Positions 5,153 to 6,459 of a DNA stretch of 6,459 nucleotides are shown in pieces (the first letter of the stretch is position 1; each line of letters begins with the position of its first letter). Made by a program: the position numbers and the translations under genes. Source of the stretch: Candidatus Pelethomonas intestinigallinarum. Its GTDB lineage: Bacteria > Bacillota > Clostridia > Oscillospirales > Oscillospiraceae. Location of the stretch: positions 1-6,459 of the forward strand of contig DVGP01000261.1 in assembly GCA_018712665.1 (NCBI GenBank). Direction: 5' to 3'. The notes under the pieces are model-generated. The model ran no database searches. It was given only the letters and a program-made list of their open reading frames with translations, and was not told where the DNA came from.

Positions 5153-6459
5153 ATGAATTTTGACGCGATCAAGCAGGCTGCCCAGGGCTACGGCGCGGAC
5201 ATGACCCGCTTTCTGCGGGACATGATCGCCATTCCCAGCGAGAGCTGCGGGGAGGAGGGCGTGGTCAAGCGCATCGCCCAGGAGATGGAGAAGCTGGGCT
5301 ACGACAAGGTGGAGATCGACGGCCTCGGCAACGTCATCGGCTGGATGGGCCAGGGTGAGAAGATCATCGCCATCGACTCCCACATCGACACTGTGGGCAT
5401 CGGCAACATCAACAACTGGGAGGCTGACCCCTACCAGGGCTACGAGGACGACGCGGTGATCTACGGCCGCGGCGGCTCCGACCAGGAGGGCGGCATGGCC
5501 TCCGCCGTGTACGGCGCCAAGATCATGAAGGACCTGGACCTGATCCCCGCCGGGTACAAGATCATGGTGGTGGGCTCCGTCCAGGAGGAGGACTGCGACG
5601 GCATGTGCTGGCAGTACATCGTCAACAAGTACTTCCCCAGCAAGGAGGAGGCCCAGAAGCGAATCGAGTTTGTCATCTCCACCGAGCCCACCGACGGCGG
5701 CATCTACCGCGGCCACCGGGGCCGGATGGAGATCCGGGTGGACGTGAAGGGCGTCTCCTGCCACGGCTCCGCCCCCGAGCGGGGAGACAACGCCATCTAT
5801 AAGATGGCCGACATCCTCCAGGATGTCCGGGCCCTCAACGAGAACCCCGCCGACGACACGGTGGAGGTCAAGGGTCTGGTGAAGATGCTGGACGAGAAGT
5901 ACAACCCCGAGCACTGGGAGGACGCCCGGTTCCTGGGCCGGGGCACCTGCACCACCTCTCAGATCTTCTACACCTCCCCCAGCCGCTGCGCCGTGGCCGA
6001 CAGCTGCGCCATCTCCATCGACCGGCGCATGACCGCCGGGGAGACCTGGGACTCCTGCCTCCAGGAGATCCGGGACCTGCCCAGCGTGAAGAAGTACGGC
6101 GACGACGTGAAGGTCAGCATGTACATGTACGACCGGCCATCCTGGACCGGCGAGGTCTATGAGACTGAATGCTTCTTCCCCACCTGGATCAACAAGGAAT
6201 CCGCCGCCCACGTCCAGGCCCTCATCGACGCCCACCACGGCCTGTGGGGCCAGGAGCGCATCGGTCACGAGGACGCCGACCCCAAGCGGGACGCCATGCA
6301 CCTGCGCCGGGGCCGCCCCCTGACGGACAAGTGGACCTTCTCCACCAACGGCGTGTCCATCCAGGGCCGCTACGGCATCCCCTGCGTGGGCTTCGGCCCC
6401 GGCGCGGAGAGCCAGGCCCACGCCCCCAACGAGATCACCTGGAAGCAGGACCTGGTCAC
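5153..6459 (+). CDS. ygeY: YgeY family M20 hydrolase (paralogue 2), lacking only its C-terminal end
   Basis: The first 435 codons of a cytoplasmic M20 metallohydrolase, open to the right edge; probably only a few tens of residues are missing. It starts at ATG 5153, eight bases after AGGGAGGA. Metal and catalytic residues are complete: SHIDTVG with H77 and D79, GRGGSDQEGG with D110, QEED with E145 and E146, STEPTD with E178, and QAHAPNE with H423. The stretches RGRMEIRVDVKG, SCHGSAPERGDNAIYKM (202-218), TSPSRCAVADSCAISIDRR (274-292), YDRPSWTG and DKWTFSTNGVSI (392-403) agree with E. coli YgeY as I remember it, so this is the better match to that name of the two M20 proteins here. Relative to E. 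coli it carries an extra charged segment of about 20 residues before DKWTFS (around 370-390) and another around 240-256. E. coli YgeY is tied to the ygeW-ygeX purine/ureide region; the substrate here is not shown. It is transcribed from its own strong promoter, divergent from the GntR gene. Confidence 0.93.
   Translation, partial: MNFDAIKQAAQGYGADMTRFLRDMIAIPSESCGEEGVVKRIAQEMEKLGYDKVEIDGLGNVIGWMGQGEKIIAIDSHIDTVGIGNINNWEADPYQGYEDDAVIYGRGGSDQEGGMASAVYGAKIMKDLDLIPAGYKIMVVGSVQEEDCDGMCWQYIVNKYFPSKEEAQKRIEFVISTEPTDGGIYRGHRGRMEIRVDVKGVSCHGSAPERGDNAIYKMADILQDVRALNENPADDTVEVKGLVKMLDEKYNPEHWEDARFLGRGTCTTSQIFYTSPSRCAVADSCAISIDRRMTAGETWDSCLQEIRDLPSVKKYGDDVKVSMYMYDRPSWTGEVYETECFFPTWINKESAAHVQALIDAHHGLWGQERIGHEDADPKRDAMHLRRGRPLTDKWTFSTNGVSIQGRYGIPCVGFGPGAESQAHAPNEITWKQDLV

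Noticed and set aside
4880..6421. A 752-residue minus-strand open frame reaching far upstream of the GntR gene
   Set aside because: The part above 4879 is the antisense of ygeY and of the control region. Its translation is low-complexity (rich in G, A, V, D, H, L), has no domain, and the GntR start at 4879 has a good ribosome binding site and its own promoter.
5153..6459. Selenocysteine use in YgeY, suggested by its selenium metabolism family name
   Set aside because: No in-frame TGA occurs in the visible 435 codons, and YgeY proteins are not themselves selenoproteins; the name comes from genomic context.

Overview
The window looks like chromosome from a GC-rich, anaerobic gut-type Firmicute, possibly Oscillospiraceae (Flavonifractor/Lawsonibacter-like). 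This placement is inferred from strong GGAGG ribosome binding sites, TTGACA/TATGAT-type promoters, GC-rich coding sequence with AT-rich gaps, and the gene families present; no marker gene is present to prove it. There is no tRNA, rRNA, CRISPR array, insertion sequence or phage gene. All six genes are intact where they lie inside the window, and coding density is high, with gaps of about 80-270 bases.

Layout from left to right. (1) 1-1023, minus strand: a regulator of the YheO/DauR type (376-1023, TTG start) is followed one base after its stop by a PLP-dependent fold-type-II enzyme that runs off the left edge (1-374). They form a tight two-gene operon with its own promoter (1072-1100). (2) 1161-3944, minus strand: a YgeY-like M20 metallohydrolase (2769-3944) and then an AGCS sodium:alanine/glycine symporter (1265-2686), ended by a strong intrinsic terminator (1161-1199). 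A promoter (4009-4038) and a palindrome at the predicted start of transcription (3985-4001) precede it. (3) 4111-4879, minus strand: a GntR/FCD regulator with its own promoter and terminator. (4) 5153-6459, plus strand, divergent from the regulator: a second M20 hydrolase that matches YgeY itself closely and lacks only its last residues at the right edge.

Together the genes suggest a small catabolic locus for amino-acid-like or ureido/amide compounds. Two YgeY-family hydrolases would cleave substrates in the cytoplasm, the AGCS carrier would bring in a small amino acid, and the PLP enzyme would perform lyase or replacement chemistry on an amino acid. Two metabolite-sensing regulators would control the set. 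In E. coli, ygeY lies in the ygeW-ygeX-ygeY region linked to anaerobic purine/ureide breakdown and selenium-dependent metabolism, so a related role is plausible here; the window does not contain enough of the pathway to show it.

The most noteworthy points are the two divergent YgeY paralogues flanking a GntR gene, a 30-base AT-rich element shared by two promoters 3.9 kb apart, a clean palindrome at the M20-AGCS transcription start, and a GAAA-capped GC hairpin at the expected 5' end of the ygeY message. I found no clearly new multi-gene system such as a defence or mobile element.
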